This document shows positions 29,241 to 39,696 of a stretch of 64,000 bases of DNA, one piece after another (the stretch's first letter is position 1; each line of letters starts with the position of its first letter). Below the pieces are notes generated by a model. The model saw only the letters and a program-made list of their open reading frames with translations, did not search any database and was not told the origin of the DNA. The translations under genes and the position numbers were made by a program. The stretch covers positions 372,001-436,000 of the forward strand of contig NZ_JAKZLC010000003.1 of NCBI RefSeq assembly GCF_022808815.1. The letters are read 5' to 3'. Origin of the DNA: Geothrix paludis (GTDB lineage: Bacteria > Acidobacteriota > Holophagae > Holophagales > Holophagaceae).

Positions 29241-30599
29241 ATGAAGTCTCTCTCCCTCATCAAGGCCGCGCTGCCCTTGGCGCTGGCCTGCGGACCGCTC
29301 CTCGCGCAGGATGTGGTCGAAATCCACGGCTACATGCGCACCGGTATCGGCCGCTCTTCCAACGGCGGTGAGCAGGTCACCTTCTACCTGCCCAATACCG
29401 GCGATGCCGTCACGGCCGGTCCTGGCTATCGCCTCGGCAACGAGACCGATACCTACATCGAACTGGCCGTCGACGTGAAGGCCTACGAGAAGGGCAGCAC
29501 CACCTTCAAGCTCCACTTCCGCCCCACCTTCCGTCAGTACTACGGAGCCCGCGATGCCTCCTCCGACGCTGGTGGCAACGTCAACGGGTCTTTCTACCCG
29601 AACAACACCCAGCAGGTCTTCATTCGTGAAGGCTGGGGCGAGGCCACGGGGATCTTCGGCAAGAGTGGCCCCTTTAAGGATGCCTCGCTGTGGATCGGCC
29701 GGCGGTTCTACCAGCGCCAGGACCTCCATATCCGCGACCAGTGGTACTGGAACAACAGCGGGGATGGCGTGGGCATCGAGAACATCGACCTCGGCTTCGG
29801 CAAGCTGCACTACGCCTTCATCCAGAATGATACGGGCAATGTGGACACCGGCTGGGGCGCAGGCCACTTCCCCGGGAACCTGCAGACCGACACCTACAAC
29901 CGGCAGGGGACCGTCATCGGCGCCCATGACCTGCGGCTCTCGGATCTGAATCCCTGGCAGGGTGCCAGCGTGACGCTCGGAATCCAGCACCAGGACGCGC
30001 GGAGCCGGGCCACTGTCGAGAACGCCTCGAACAACAACAAGGGCAACAAGTACTCGCTCATGTACACCCAGTCGGGCGTGCTGGGGGGCGATAACCGGGT
30101 CTACGTGGCGTTCGGGGATGGCTCGACTTGGTACAACTGGTACAACCCCGAGCTCACGACCGCCAACAAGTGGCATCAGATCATGGATATCTTCTTCATC
30201 AAGCCGCTTCCGAACCTCGAGATGCAGGGCGTGGTGGAGTACCGCAGGCAGGACGGTGCCGATACCAACAAGGGTGCTTCGAATACCTGGAAATCGATCG
30301 GTGTTCGGCCCACGTACTTCTTCACCCAGCATTTCAGCCTGGCCTACGAGATCGGCTACGACCAGCTCAAGTTCGACAATGAGAACGGCAACCGCCACCT
30401 GAACAAGCAGACGCTGGCCCTGCAGTGGAGCCCCCAGGCGAGCTTCTGGTCCCGCCCCCAGCTCCGCCTGTTCGTGACCAAGGGCTCCTGGAACAACGAG
30501 CTGGCGAACAACTGGGGCCCCGTGGATGCCGGTCAGTTCAGCAGCCGCGGCCAGAGCTCCGGCTACACCTACGGCGCCCAGATCGAGGCCTGGTGGTAA
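29241..30599 (+). CDS. maltoporin-family outer-membrane carbohydrate channel
   Basis: LamB-type porin letting maltodextrins cross the outer membrane. The 452-residue protein has signal peptide MKSLSLIKAALPLALACGPL to about residue 22, then VVEIHGYMRTGIGRSSNGGE, the conserved opening of mature LamB (F/Y-H-GY-x-R-G-G). RLGNETDTYIEL, DLHIRDQWYWNNSGDGVGIE and the terminal ...YGAQIEAWW with aromatic end suit an 18-strand trimeric barrel. GGAGG before the ATG at 29241 fixes the start. It sits between the alpha-glucosidase and a GH13 lipoprotein and is followed by a hairpin that may reduce read-through. Confidence 0.9.
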   Translation: MKSLSLIKAALPLALACGPLLAQDVVEIHGYMRTGIGRSSNGGEQVTFYLPNTGDAVTAGPGYRLGNETDTYIELAVDVKAYEKGSTTFKLHFRPTFRQYYGARDASSDAGGNVNGSFYPNNTQQVFIREGWGEATGIFGKSGPFKDASLWIGRRFYQRQDLHIRDQWYWNNSGDGVGIENIDLGFGKLHYAFIQNDTGNVDTGWGAGHFPGNLQTDTYNRQGTVIGAHDLRLSDLNPWQGASVTLGIQHQDARSRATVENASNNNKGNKYSLMYTQSGVLGGDNRVYVAFGDGSTWYNWYNPELTTANKWHQIMDIFFIKPLPNLEMQGVVEYRRQDGADTNKGASNTWKSIGVRPTYFFTQHFSLAYEIGYDQLKFDNENGNRHLNKQTLALQWSPQASFWSRPQLRLFVTKGSWNNELANNWGPVDAGQFSSRGQSSGYTYGAQIEAWW

Positions 30600-30615
30600 T
30601 GACTGGCTGACGGAG

Positions 30616-30642
30616 CGGCCCGTCCTCCGGGGCGGGCCGTTT
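30616..30642 (+). terminator. hairpin after the porin gene, partial terminator
   Basis: cggcccgtcc pairs with gggcgggccg (one G-T), loop tccg, followed by TTT. The short T-run suggests attenuation rather than a full stop, since the operon continues. Confidence 0.5.
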
Positions 30643-30669
30643 CCTCGCTCCTGACGCAAAGGACCGGAT

Positions 30670-32358
30670 GTGAAGATCCCCCGCCTGATGACGGCCACGG
30701 CCCTGCTCGCCTACCTCCTGGTGGGCGGGGCGGGCTGTGCCGGCCCGAGCTCGACCAGCCCCAGCCGCTACCCGGTGGACACCACGATCATCGCCCCCGG
30801 CCAGCAGCTGGAGAATGCCCCCGGCTGGTACCGGGATGCGGTGGTCTACCACATCTGGGTGAAGGCCTTCGCCGATGGCGCCTACCAGGACGGCATCGGC
30901 GACCTTCCCGGCATCCAGGGCAAGCTGGACTACCTCCAGTCCCTGGGTGTGAACACCCTGTGGCTGTCGCCGATCTTCGAGTGCGGCTACAAGGGCGACA
31001 ACATGCATGGGTACGACACGACGGACTACTACGCCGTGAACGACCGCTTCGGCACCCGCGCGGACCTCAAGGCCCTCATCGAGGCCGTGCATGCGAAGGG
31101 GATGCGGATCCTCTTCGACTTCGTGCCGAACCACACCTCCACGAAGCATCCCTGGTTCACGAACGCCGCCACGCGGGACAGCTGGTACATCTGGAGCGCC
31201 GGCCAGCCCGCGGGCTGGGGCCTCCCCTGGGGCGGCGGCACGTCCCGGGACGTCTGGAAATCCGGCGCCTCCGGCTACTTCTACACCTCCTTTGCCACAG
31301 ACACCCTGGCGGACCTGAACTTCTACAACCCGGCCGTCCAGGCCGAGATGCGGAAGGTCCAGGCCTTCTGGCTGGACCGTGGTTTCGACGGCATGCGGGT
31401 GGACGCGGTGCGCTACCTCTGCGAGACCGGCCCCGGCCAGCAGGCGGACCAGCCGGACACCCACGCGCGGCTCCAGGCCTTCCGCGCGCTGCTGGACGAG
31501 TACGACAGCGGCGACCTCCATCCCCATCCGGGCGGCGACCCGGCAAAGCACAGCAGCAAGGCCATGATCGCCGAGGCCTGGACCAACGACGCCTCGGGCG
31601 TGACGCCCTACTACGGCAACGGCGCGAACGAGTTCCACATGTGCCTGGACTTCAGCGCGCCCTGGGCCATCTACAACACCATCAGCCGGGGGGACGCCAC
31701 GCAGCTGACCTCCCTCTGGGAGCACGAGCAGCGCACCTACCCGGCGGGCTACCGCTCGGCCACCTTCGACTCGAACCACGACAACCTCATCTCCCGCCCC
31801 GGCACCCAGTACGGCGGCGACCGGAGGAGGATCATCCTGGCCGAGGCCCTGAACCTCCTGTCCCCCGGCACACCCATCCTCTACTACGGCAACGAGGTCG
31901 GCATGGCCGGCAAGGCCGGCTCGGACATCAACCTCCGCCAGCCCATGGACTGGGCGGCGGTGACGGCCCAGACGGGCCAGCCCGACTCCATCCTGAGCTG
32001 GTGCACCTACCTCATCCAGGCCCGGAAGACCTATCCGGCCCTGCGCGGCGGCTACGCGACCCTTCCCACCGACGTGGGCACCGGCAAGGCCCTCGCCTAC
32101 CTGCGCGATGCGGGCACCGAGCGGGTGCTGGTGGTGGTGAACCTCACGGGCGCGGCCCAGACAGTCACCGTTTCGGGGCTGACGGCCCTGGGCGTGCTCG
32201 CCTCCGGTCCCGTCCAGGCCATCCTGGGCGACCTGAAGGGCGTCGGCGCCCTCAGCGGCGACGCCTATGCCGCATCCAACCTGCCCCCCTACGGTGTCCG
32301 CGTGCTCTACCTGGCGGGCACAGGCTTCCAGGGCACCCTCCACGGCGACTTGCCCTGA
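30670..32358 (+). CDS. GH13 glycosidase, probable lipoprotein (alpha-amylase/neopullulanase-like)
   Basis: A 562-residue extracytoplasmic GH13 enzyme. The N-terminus has an export signal ending LLVGGAGC, a slightly unusual lipobox, so lipid anchoring is likely but unproven. Catalytic motifs: [23 protein letters not shown], nucleophile Asp in [10 protein letters not shown], acid/base Glu in MIAEAWTND, and [10 protein letters not shown]. Local GYFYTSF and ADLNFYNP resemble amylases acting on maltodextrins. The start is GTG with AAGGA upstream; the ATG two bases earlier is out of frame. It lies between porin and malK genes, fitting trimming of dextrins before import. Confidence 0.85.
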   Translation: MKIPRLMTATALLAYLLVGGAGCAGPSSTSPSRYPVDTTIIAPGQQLENAPGWYRDAVVYHIWVKAFADGAYQDGIGDLPGIQGKLDYLQSLGVNTLWLSPIFECGYKGDNMHGYDTTDYYAVNDRFGTRADLKALIEAVHAKGMRILFDFVPNHTSTKHPWFTNAATRDSWYIWSAGQPAGWGLPWGGGTSRDVWKSGASGYFYTSFATDTLADLNFYNPAVQAEMRKVQAFWLDRGFDGMRVDAVRYLCETGPGQQADQPDTHARLQAFRALLDEYDSGDLHPHPGGDPAKHSSKAMIAEAWTNDASGVTPYYGNGANEFHMCLDFSAPWAIYNTISRGDATQLTSLWEHEQRTYPAGYRSATFDSNHDNLISRPGTQYGGDRRRIILAEALNLLSPGTPILYYGNEVGMAGKAGSDINLRQPMDWAAVTAQTGQPDSILSWCTYLIQARKTYPALRGGYATLPTDVGTGKALAYLRDAGTERVLVVVNLTGAAQTVTVSGLTALGVLASGPVQAILGDLKGVGALSGDAYAASNLPPYGVRVLYLAGTGFQGTLHGDLP

Positions 32359-32420
32359 CCTTGCCTGCGGGCCTTCGCGGCCCTATCCATCTGGCTCCAC
32401 CCGTCTCATCCGGAATCCCC

Positions 32421-33518
<1,098 letters not shown>

Positions 33519-33563
33519 CGTTCCCATCCACCGGACCTTCCGGCCCAACCCAAGGAGACTGTC

Positions 33564-34769
33564 GTGAGTCATCCATCCACCCTCCGCAAACTGGCGGCCA
33601 CCACCGCCCCCCTGCTCGTCGCCGGCGCCCTCACCGTGGCCCAGGCGGCCGAGAAGGGCAAGCTCCTCGTCTGGATCAATGGCGACAAGGGCTACAACGG
33701 CCTCCAGAAGGTGGGCGACGAGTTCACCAAGAAGACCGGCGTGAAGGTCGTCGTCGAGCATCCCGAGGACGCCCCCGGCAAGTTCCAGGCGGCCGCCGAA
33801 GAGGGCAAGGGGCCCGACATCTGGATCTGGGCCCATGACCGTGTGGGCGAGTGGGCTGACAGCGGCGTCATCAACGCCGTGACTCCCGGCAAGAAGATCA
33901 AGGACCAGATCGACGCGAAGGCCTGGCAGGCCTTCACCATCAAGGGCAAGGTGTGGGCCTACCCCGTGGCCATCGAGGCGGTCTCCCTCATCTACAACAA
34001 GAACCTGATCAAGACCCCGCCGAAAACCTTCGAGGAGATCTTCGCCCTCGACAAGAAGTTCGCGGCCCAGGGCAAGAAGGCCATCCTGTGGGACTACACG
34101 AACACCTACTTCACGATGCCCATGCTGGCGGCCAACGGCGGCTACGCGTTCAAGATGAACGCCGACGGCACCTATGACCAGAAGGACACGGGCGTGAACA
34201 ACGCCGGGGCCGTCATCGGCGCCGAGCTGCTCACGAAGATGGTGAAGGAGGGCGTGATGCCCAAGGGCGCCACCTATGCCGACATGGAAGCCCAGATGGC
34301 CCAGGGCAAGCTCGCCATGATGATCAGCGGCCCCTGGGCCTGGGACAACCTCAAGAAGGCCAAGATCAACTTCGGCGTGGCCAAACTCCCCAGCGTGGCC
34401 GGCAAGCCCGCCAAGCCCTTCGTGGGCTACATGGGCGCCATGATCACCAAGGCCGCCTCCTCCGCCGGGAACGTGGACATCGCCCGCGAGTTCATCGAGA
34501 ACAACATGCTGACGCTGAAGGGTCTCGAGACCATCAACGCCGACGTGGCCATCGGCGCCCCCGCCAACAAGGCCGCCTACGCCAAGATGAAGAACGATCC
34601 CTTCATCCAGGTCTCCATGGCCAGCGCCACCGATGGCGTCGTCATGCCGAACAACCCCCGCATGGGCCGCTTCTGGGCCGCCATGGTCTCCGCCCTGAAC
34701 AACATGACCGAAGGCCGCCAGACCCCGAAGGAAGCCCTGGACGCCGCCGCCAAGCGGATCCTCAAGTAG
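33564..34769 (+). CDS. malE: maltodextrin-binding periplasmic protein
   Basis: Solute receptor of the maltodextrin importer. The 401-residue protein has a signal peptide ending TVAQA and the MalE core [20 protein letters not shown]. Further family motifs are [43 protein letters not shown] (here [12 protein letters not shown]) and [20 protein letters not shown]. Resemblance to enterobacterial MalE is unusually clear. It starts with GTG behind AAGGAG. It is followed by a stable hairpin before malF, a common arrangement giving receptor excess. Confidence 0.94.
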   Translation: MSHPSTLRKLAATTAPLLVAGALTVAQAAEKGKLLVWINGDKGYNGLQKVGDEFTKKTGVKVVVEHPEDAPGKFQAAAEEGKGPDIWIWAHDRVGEWADSGVINAVTPGKKIKDQIDAKAWQAFTIKGKVWAYPVAIEAVSLIYNKNLIKTPPKTFEEIFALDKKFAAQGKKAILWDYTNTYFTMPMLAANGGYAFKMNADGTYDQKDTGVNNAGAVIGAELLTKMVKEGVMPKGATYADMEAQMAQGKLAMMISGPWAWDNLKKAKINFGVAKLPSVAGKPAKPFVGYMGAMITKAASSAGNVDIAREFIENNMLTLKGLETINADVAIGAPANKAAYAKMKNDPFIQVSMASATDGVVMPNNPRMGRFWAAMVSALNNMTEGRQTPKEALDAAAKRILK

Positions 34770-34784
34770 CCGTTCCTCCCGGCA

Positions 34785-34810
34785 CGGGGCGGGCCTCCGG
34801 GTCCGCCCCG
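34785..34810 (+). other. malE-malF intercistronic hairpin
   Basis: cggggcgggcc (34785-34795) pairs with ggtccgccccg (34800-34810), 11 bp with one G-T, loop tccg. No T-run. The position matches the stability element seen after malE in enterobacteria, suggesting protection of the upstream message. Confidence 0.55.
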
Positions 34811-34845
34811 CCGCTCCGGGCCCTCTTCAAGATTCGGATCCACCC

Positions 34846-36378
34846 ATGCCCATGCCGCCGGTTCTCAAACGCCTCCTGCCGTCCCTCCTGATGGTCCTCC
34901 TGGGACTGGCCGGGCTGTACGCCGTCACCGTGGTCTACGCCACGGGCGAGACCCTGCTGGCAGGCGTCATGCTCGTGACCCTGGTCTGTTTCGTGTGGAT
35001 CTACACCTCGAAGAAGACCTATGCCTACCGCTACCTCTTCCCGGGCATCGGCGCGGCGTTGATCTTCGTGGTCTTCCCGATGCTCTACACCATCCGCATC
35101 GGCTTCACCAACTACAGCTCCACGAACCTCCTGACCTTCAAGCGGGCCACCCAGTACCTGCTGGAGGAGACCTACCGGGCCGAGGGCGCCACCTACACGT
35201 CCGAGCTCCATGCCGACGGCGGTCGCTGGCGGTTCCGCCTGGAGGATGCCGACAGCGGCGCCGCCTTCGCGACGGAGCCCTTCGCCCTGGGCGCCGAGGG
35301 GACGCACCTCACCCTGAAGGCCCAGCCGGCCACCGGGCCGCTTCCCGGCGACGAGATGCCCCTCAAGGACCTGATCGACCGCCAGCCCTTCCTCAAGGGC
35401 CTCGCGGTGGTCATGCCCGACGGCAGCCAGGTGCGCATGACGGGCCTGCGGGAGTTCGCCCCCAGCCGGCCCCAGTTCACGCGCAACGCCGACGGCAGTC
35501 TCACAAACAACGAGACCCATGACGTACTCCGGCCCAACTTCAAGACGGGCTTCTACGAGACCGCCGACGGCGAGTCGGTGACGCCGGGCTTCCAGGTGGA
35601 CATCGGCTGGAAGAACTACGTCGACATCTTCACGGACACCTCCCTGCGCGAGCCGCTGTGGCGGATCTTCACCTGGACCATCGTCTTCTCCACCCTGACG
35701 GTGGTGTTCTGCACCGCGCTCGGCATGGTGCTAGCCGTGCTGCTGAGCTGGGAGAACCTGCGGTTCCGAGGTGTCTACCGGCTGCTCCTCTTCCTGCCCT
35801 ACGCGGTGCCGGGCTTCATCTCCATCCTCGTGTTCAAGGGGCTCTTCAACAACAACTTCGGCGAGATCAACCTGGTGCTGAACGGCCTCTTCGGCATCAA
35901 GCCCACGTGGTTCTCGGATCCCTTCCTGGCCAAGACGATGATCCTTATCGTCAACACCTGGCTGGGTTTCCCCTACATGATGGTGGTTTGCATGGGCCTC
36001 ATCAAGGCGATCCCCCAGGACCTCTACGAGGCCTCGGCGGTGGCGGGCGCGGGGCCGATCACCAACTTCTTCAGGATCACGATGCCGCTGATCCTCAAGC
36101 CCCTCACGCCGCTGCTCATTTCCTCCTTCGCTTTCAACTTCAACAACTTCGTGCTCATCAGTCTCCTGACGGGTGGGCTGCCGGACTTCCTGAACACCTC
36201 CACGCCGGCGGGCACCACGGACATCCTCGTGTCCTACACCTACCGCATGGCCTTCCAGGACTCGGGCCAGAAGTTCGGCCTGGGCGCGGCCATCTCCACG
36301 GTGGTGTTCCTGATGGTGGCCGTGATCTCGATGATCCAGATCCGGTCCACCCGCATCGCCGAAGACACCAAGCGCTGA
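34846..36378 (+). CDS. malF: maltodextrin ABC transporter permease MalF
   Basis: Larger membrane subunit of the importer. The 510-residue protein matches E. coli MalF length. Three N-terminal spans (LLPSLLMVLLGLAGLYAVTV, LLAGVMLVTLVCFVWIY, YLFPGIGAALIFVVFPMLYT) precede a periplasmic P2-like domain of about 185 residues. The C-terminal transport core follows with the EAA loop EASAVAGAGPITNFFRITMP that docks on MalK. The presence of the P2 domain is typical of true maltose systems and supports docking of MalE. It is 11 bp upstream of malG. Confidence 0.93.
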   Translation: MPMPPVLKRLLPSLLMVLLGLAGLYAVTVVYATGETLLAGVMLVTLVCFVWIYTSKKTYAYRYLFPGIGAALIFVVFPMLYTIRIGFTNYSSTNLLTFKRATQYLLEETYRAEGATYTSELHADGGRWRFRLEDADSGAAFATEPFALGAEGTHLTLKAQPATGPLPGDEMPLKDLIDRQPFLKGLAVVMPDGSQVRMTGLREFAPSRPQFTRNADGSLTNNETHDVLRPNFKTGFYETADGESVTPGFQVDIGWKNYVDIFTDTSLREPLWRIFTWTIVFSTLTVVFCTALGMVLAVLLSWENLRFRGVYRLLLFLPYAVPGFISILVFKGLFNNNFGEINLVLNGLFGIKPTWFSDPFLAKTMILIVNTWLGFPYMMVVCMGLIKAIPQDLYEASAVAGAGPITNFFRITMPLILKPLTPLLISSFAFNFNNFVLISLLTGGLPDFLNTSTPAGTTDILVSYTYRMAFQDSGQKFGLGAAISTVVFLMVAVISMIQIRSTRIAEDTKR

Positions 36379-36389
36379 GAGGAGAGGCC

Positions 36390-37280
36390 ATGGCTATCGT
36401 CATCGACAAATCCCAGCGCTGGCGCGTCGTCGCCGCCCATGTGTTCCTGATCTGCCTCTGTGCCCTGGTGATCTTCCCGCTCCTGATGGTGGTTTCCATC
36501 TCGCTCCGCCCCGGCAACTTCGCCACGGGGAGCCTGATCCCCACGACCATCAGCCTGGAGCACTGGCGCTTCGCCCTGGGCCTGCCCGTGACCAACGCGG
36601 ACGGCCAGGTGATCATCCCCGATCTGCCCGTGCTGCGATGGCTGTGGAACTCCGTGAAGGTGGCCACCCTGTCGGCCACCACGGCGGTGCTGCTCTCCAC
36701 GACCGCCGCCTACGCCTTCGCCCGCATGAAGTTTGCCGGGAAGAAAGCCTCGCTCGTGGGGCTGATGCTGATGCAGATGTTCCCCACGATCCTGGCCCTC
36801 ATCGCCATCCACGCCATCTTCTCCCGGCTCGGGCACACCTTCCCCGCCTTCGGCATCGACAGCCCCTGGGCGCTGGTCCTCGCCTATTCCGGCGGCATCG
36901 CCCTGCACATCTGGACCATCAAGGGCTTCTACGAGACCATCCCGGCCGAGATCGAGGAAGCCGCCACTGTGGATGGCGCCACGCCCTGGCAGGCCTTCTG
37001 GCGGGTGCTGCTGCCCATGGCCCTGCCCATCATCATGGTCATCTTCCTGCTGGCCTTCATCGGCGCGGTCAACGAGTACCCCGTGGCCTCCATCCTGCTG
37101 CGCAGCCAGGACCAGCTCACCATGGCCGCGGGCATGAAGCAGTTCCTCTACCAGCAGAAGTACCTCTGGGGCGACTTCGCGGCCGCGGCCATCCTCTCCG
37201 GCCTGCCCATCGCCGTCGTCTTCATCCTCGTCCAGCGCTGGATGATCTCCGGCCTCACCGCCGGCGCCAACAAGGGCTGA
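36390..37280 (+). CDS. malG: maltodextrin ABC transporter permease MalG
   Basis: Second membrane subunit of the importer, 296 residues with about six spans. The N-terminal span is VFLICLCALVIFPLLMVVSI. The EAA loop EIEEAATVDGATPWQAFWRV contacts MalK. MKFAGKKASLVGLMLMQMFP and the ending MISGLTAGANKG closely follow enterobacterial MalG. GGAGAGG precedes the ATG at 36390; the longer open frame reads back through malF and is spurious. A small gagggc/gccctc hairpin (37301-37315) separates it from the next gene. Confidence 0.93.
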   Translation: MAIVIDKSQRWRVVAAHVFLICLCALVIFPLLMVVSISLRPGNFATGSLIPTTISLEHWRFALGLPVTNADGQVIIPDLPVLRWLWNSVKVATLSATTAVLLSTTAAYAFARMKFAGKKASLVGLMLMQMFPTILALIAIHAIFSRLGHTFPAFGIDSPWALVLAYSGGIALHIWTIKGFYETIPAEIEEAATVDGATPWQAFWRVLLPMALPIIMVIFLLAFIGAVNEYPVASILLRSQDQLTMAAGMKQFLYQQKYLWGDFAAAAILSGLPIAVVFILVQRWMISGLTAGANKG

Positions 37281-37336
37281 ACCGCTTTCCCACCCAACCC
37301 GAGGGCCGAGCCCTCCCTTCCCCCAAGGAGTCACGC

Positions 37337-37768
37337 ATGAGCCTCCGCACGACCTTCCTCAAGGCGATCGCCGTGATCGCCCTGATCATCACCCCCGCCC
37401 TCGCCGCACCGCCCGAGGGCAAGATCCAGATCAACTACCACCGCTGCGACGGCAAGTACGAGAAGTGGGGTGTGCACCTCTGGAAGAGTCCCAACATGCC
37501 CCTGCCCGACATCGAGTGGCCCAACCCCATGATGCCCACCGGCAAGACCGACTTCGGCGTCTTCTGGCAGGTGGACCTCGAGGAGTTCAACACCGGCTCC
37601 AAGTCCCAGGTGAACTACATCATCCACAAGGGCGACATCAAGGAGCAGGGCGCTAAGGACATGGCCTTCGACGGCCGCGCCCACAAGGAGATCTGGGTGG
37701 TCAACAACGACCGCACCATCTACTTCTCCAAGGAAGAGGCCCTGAAGGACCACGTCTGCAAGAAGTAG
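37337..37768 (+). CDS. secreted single-domain PUD (pullulanase-associated) protein
   Basis: A 143-residue exported protein consisting of a signal peptide (TFLKAIAVIALIITPALA) and one CBM41/PUD-like domain: IQINYHRCDGKYEKWGVHLW, FGVFWQVDLEEF, VNYIIHKGDIKE, KEIWVVNNDRTIYFS. Such domains normally sit as appendages on pullulanases and bind alpha-glucan. Here it is free, so a periplasmic or surface dextrin-binding or sequestering role is inferred. Two cysteines (the DGKY-preceding Cys and the one four residues from the end) might pair. Location between malG and amylase genes and AAGGAG upstream support a real gene. Confidence 0.82.
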   Translation: MSLRTTFLKAIAVIALIITPALAAPPEGKIQINYHRCDGKYEKWGVHLWKSPNMPLPDIEWPNPMMPTGKTDFGVFWQVDLEEFNTGSKSQVNYIIHKGDIKEQGAKDMAFDGRAHKEIWVVNNDRTIYFSKEEALKDHVCKK

Positions 37769-37785
37769 GGCCTTCAGCCTTCTCG

Positions 37786-37885
37786 CTGTTCATCACCGTT
37801 CATCACCGGTTGATCTTTCCTTTTCCTCGAGCAGAGCGCTAAAGAAAAAGGGAACCAGTGATAGACGGTGATGAACGGTGAACAG
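37786..37885. repeat. imperfect 100-bp inverted repeat of ttcatcaccg words
   Basis: Left arm 37786-37824 repeats gttcatcacc with a 10-nt period. The right arm 37841-37885 carries the complementary ggtgatgaac/ggtgaacag words. No gene is present; it separates the PUD gene from the amylase gene. Confidence 0.6.
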
Positions 37886-37936
37886 GAAGGCCTGTCTTGA
37901 ATCACCGTCATGTTGAATGTTTCTATCCGAGGTCCC

Positions 37937-39625
37937 ATGTTTCCGCTTCAAAGCCGCCCGGCTTTTCGTTCCCTGTTGCTGGCGGTTGGACTCGCTGCGA
38001 CCCACCTGTCCGCACTTGCCCAGGCGCCGGTGGCCGTTCCAGGCACCTTCGCCGAGAACCCCATCGTCTACTTCGTGATGACGGACCGCTTCGTCAACGG
38101 AGACCCCTCCAACGACCACGCCTACGGCCGCCAGCGGGAGATGAACCCCAAGGATGACGTGGGCACCTGGCATGGGGGCGACTTCAAGGGCCTCACCCAT
38201 AAGCTCAAGGAGGGCTGGTTCAAGGAGCTGGGCGTGAACGCCCTGTGGATCACCGCACCCTATGAGCAGATCCATGGCTGGGTCCAGGGCGGCCAGCGCG
38301 AGTTCAAGCACTACGGCTACCACGGCTACTGGGCCCTGGACTACACAGTGATCGACCAGAACCTGGGCACCGCGGCGGACCTCCGCGAGCTGGTGGACAC
38401 GGCCCACGCCCAGGGCATCCGCGTGCTCTTCGACGTGGTGATGAACCACCCCGGCTACCTCGACATCCAGACGGCCAAGGACCTGAAGGTGGACGTCCTG
38501 TGGGAGGGCTGGGAGAAGGACCCGAACCTGCTTCGTAACTACCACAACTACATCGACTACAACTCCTTCAAGTTCGGCGACTGGTGGGGCCGGCCCTGGG
38601 TGCGCGCCGGGCTGCCCGGCTACATCGACGGCGGCCGCAACGACCTCACCATGCAGCTCGCCTTCCTGCCCGACTTCCGCACCGAGAGCCCCGACTTCGT
38701 GAAGCTCCCGAAGTTCCTGAAGGAGAAGGCGGACACGAAGGCGGTGGACCTCGCCAACACCACCGTGCGCGGCTACCTCATCAAGTGGCTCACGGACTGG
38801 GTCCGCGAGTACGGCGTCGACGGCTTCCGCTGCGATACCGTGAAGCACGTGGAGCCGGAGGCCTGGGCCGCCCTCAAGACCGAGGCCGTGAAGGCCCTGG
38901 CGGAGTTCAAGGCCAAGAACCCTACCCGCAAGGTCGACGACGCCCCCTTCTGGATGGTGGGCGAGTTCTGGGGCGCGGGGCCCGAGAAGCACAAGATGAC
39001 GGGGTTCGGCTTCGACGCCATGATCAACTTCGACTTTCAGCAGCAGGACGGCGCCTTCGCCAAACCCGAGAAGCTCTTCCGGAGCTACGCCCAGGCCCAG
39101 GCCGGCAAGCCTGTCCACATGCTGAACTACCTCTCGTCCCACGACACGGAGCTGTTCGACCGCAGCAAGCTCATCGAGGGGGGTACGGCCCTCCTGCTGG
39201 CCCCCGGCGGGGTGCAGATCTTCTACGGCGACGAGACCGCCCGGCCGGAAGGGCCCATGCCCCGCACGGACAAGCAGCAGGCCACCCGCTCGGACATGAA
39301 CTGGGGCAAGGTGGATGCGAAGGTCCTGGCCCACTGGCGCAAGCTCGGCACTTTCCGCGCCCGCCACCGGGCCCTGGCCGCAGGCGAGCACAAGCAGCTG
39401 GGCGACGCACCCTACACCTTCAGCCGCATGGAGGCTGCCAGTGGCGACCGCGTGGTGGTGGCCCTGGGCGCCCAGGGCCAGGTGAGCGTCCCCGTGGCCG
39501 GCGTCTTCAAGGACGGCGAGACCCTGCGCGACGCCTACACCGGCCGCACCGCCACGGTGGCCGGCGGGAAGGTGGCCCTCCAGGCGGAGGGGACCGTCCT
39601 GCTCGAGCGCGTCCAGGCCCACTGA
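37937..39625 (+). CDS. secreted GH13 alpha-amylase (MalS-like)
   Basis: Periplasmic or outer alpha-amylase, 562 residues, with signal peptide (FRSLLLAVGLAATHLSALAQ). Motifs: IVYFVMTDRFVNGDPSNDHA, VLFDVVMNHPGY, nucleophile Asp in VDGFRCDTVKHVE, acid/base Glu in FWMVGEFWGAG and LSSHDTELFDR. The TDRFxNGDPSND pattern and insertion with PWVRAGLPGY resemble MalS-type periplasmic amylases. ATG 37937 is chosen because GAGGT precedes it; the frame start nine codons earlier lacks a site. It would cut longer dextrins before MalEFGK import. Confidence 0.88.
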   Translation: MFPLQSRPAFRSLLLAVGLAATHLSALAQAPVAVPGTFAENPIVYFVMTDRFVNGDPSNDHAYGRQREMNPKDDVGTWHGGDFKGLTHKLKEGWFKELGVNALWITAPYEQIHGWVQGGQREFKHYGYHGYWALDYTVIDQNLGTAADLRELVDTAHAQGIRVLFDVVMNHPGYLDIQTAKDLKVDVLWEGWEKDPNLLRNYHNYIDYNSFKFGDWWGRPWVRAGLPGYIDGGRNDLTMQLAFLPDFRTESPDFVKLPKFLKEKADTKAVDLANTTVRGYLIKWLTDWVREYGVDGFRCDTVKHVEPEAWAALKTEAVKALAEFKAKNPTRKVDDAPFWMVGEFWGAGPEKHKMTGFGFDAMINFDFQQQDGAFAKPEKLFRSYAQAQAGKPVHMLNYLSSHDTELFDRSKLIEGGTALLLAPGGVQIFYGDETARPEGPMPRTDKQQATRSDMNWGKVDAKVLAHWRKLGTFRARHRALAAGEHKQLGDAPYTFSRMEAASGDRVVVALGAQGQVSVPVAGVFKDGETLRDAYTGRTATVAGGKVALQAEGTVLLERVQAH

Positions 39626-39696
39626 GATTGCCACCTGCGCCATCCGGCACGGATGGCGCGCGGAACATCGCACGAATCGAGAACGAAGGAGCCTGC

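Noticed and set aside
37786-37885. Possible CRISPR-like repeat
   Set aside because: The words repeat only two to three times without unique spacers, and the layout is palindromic; no cas gene is in the window.
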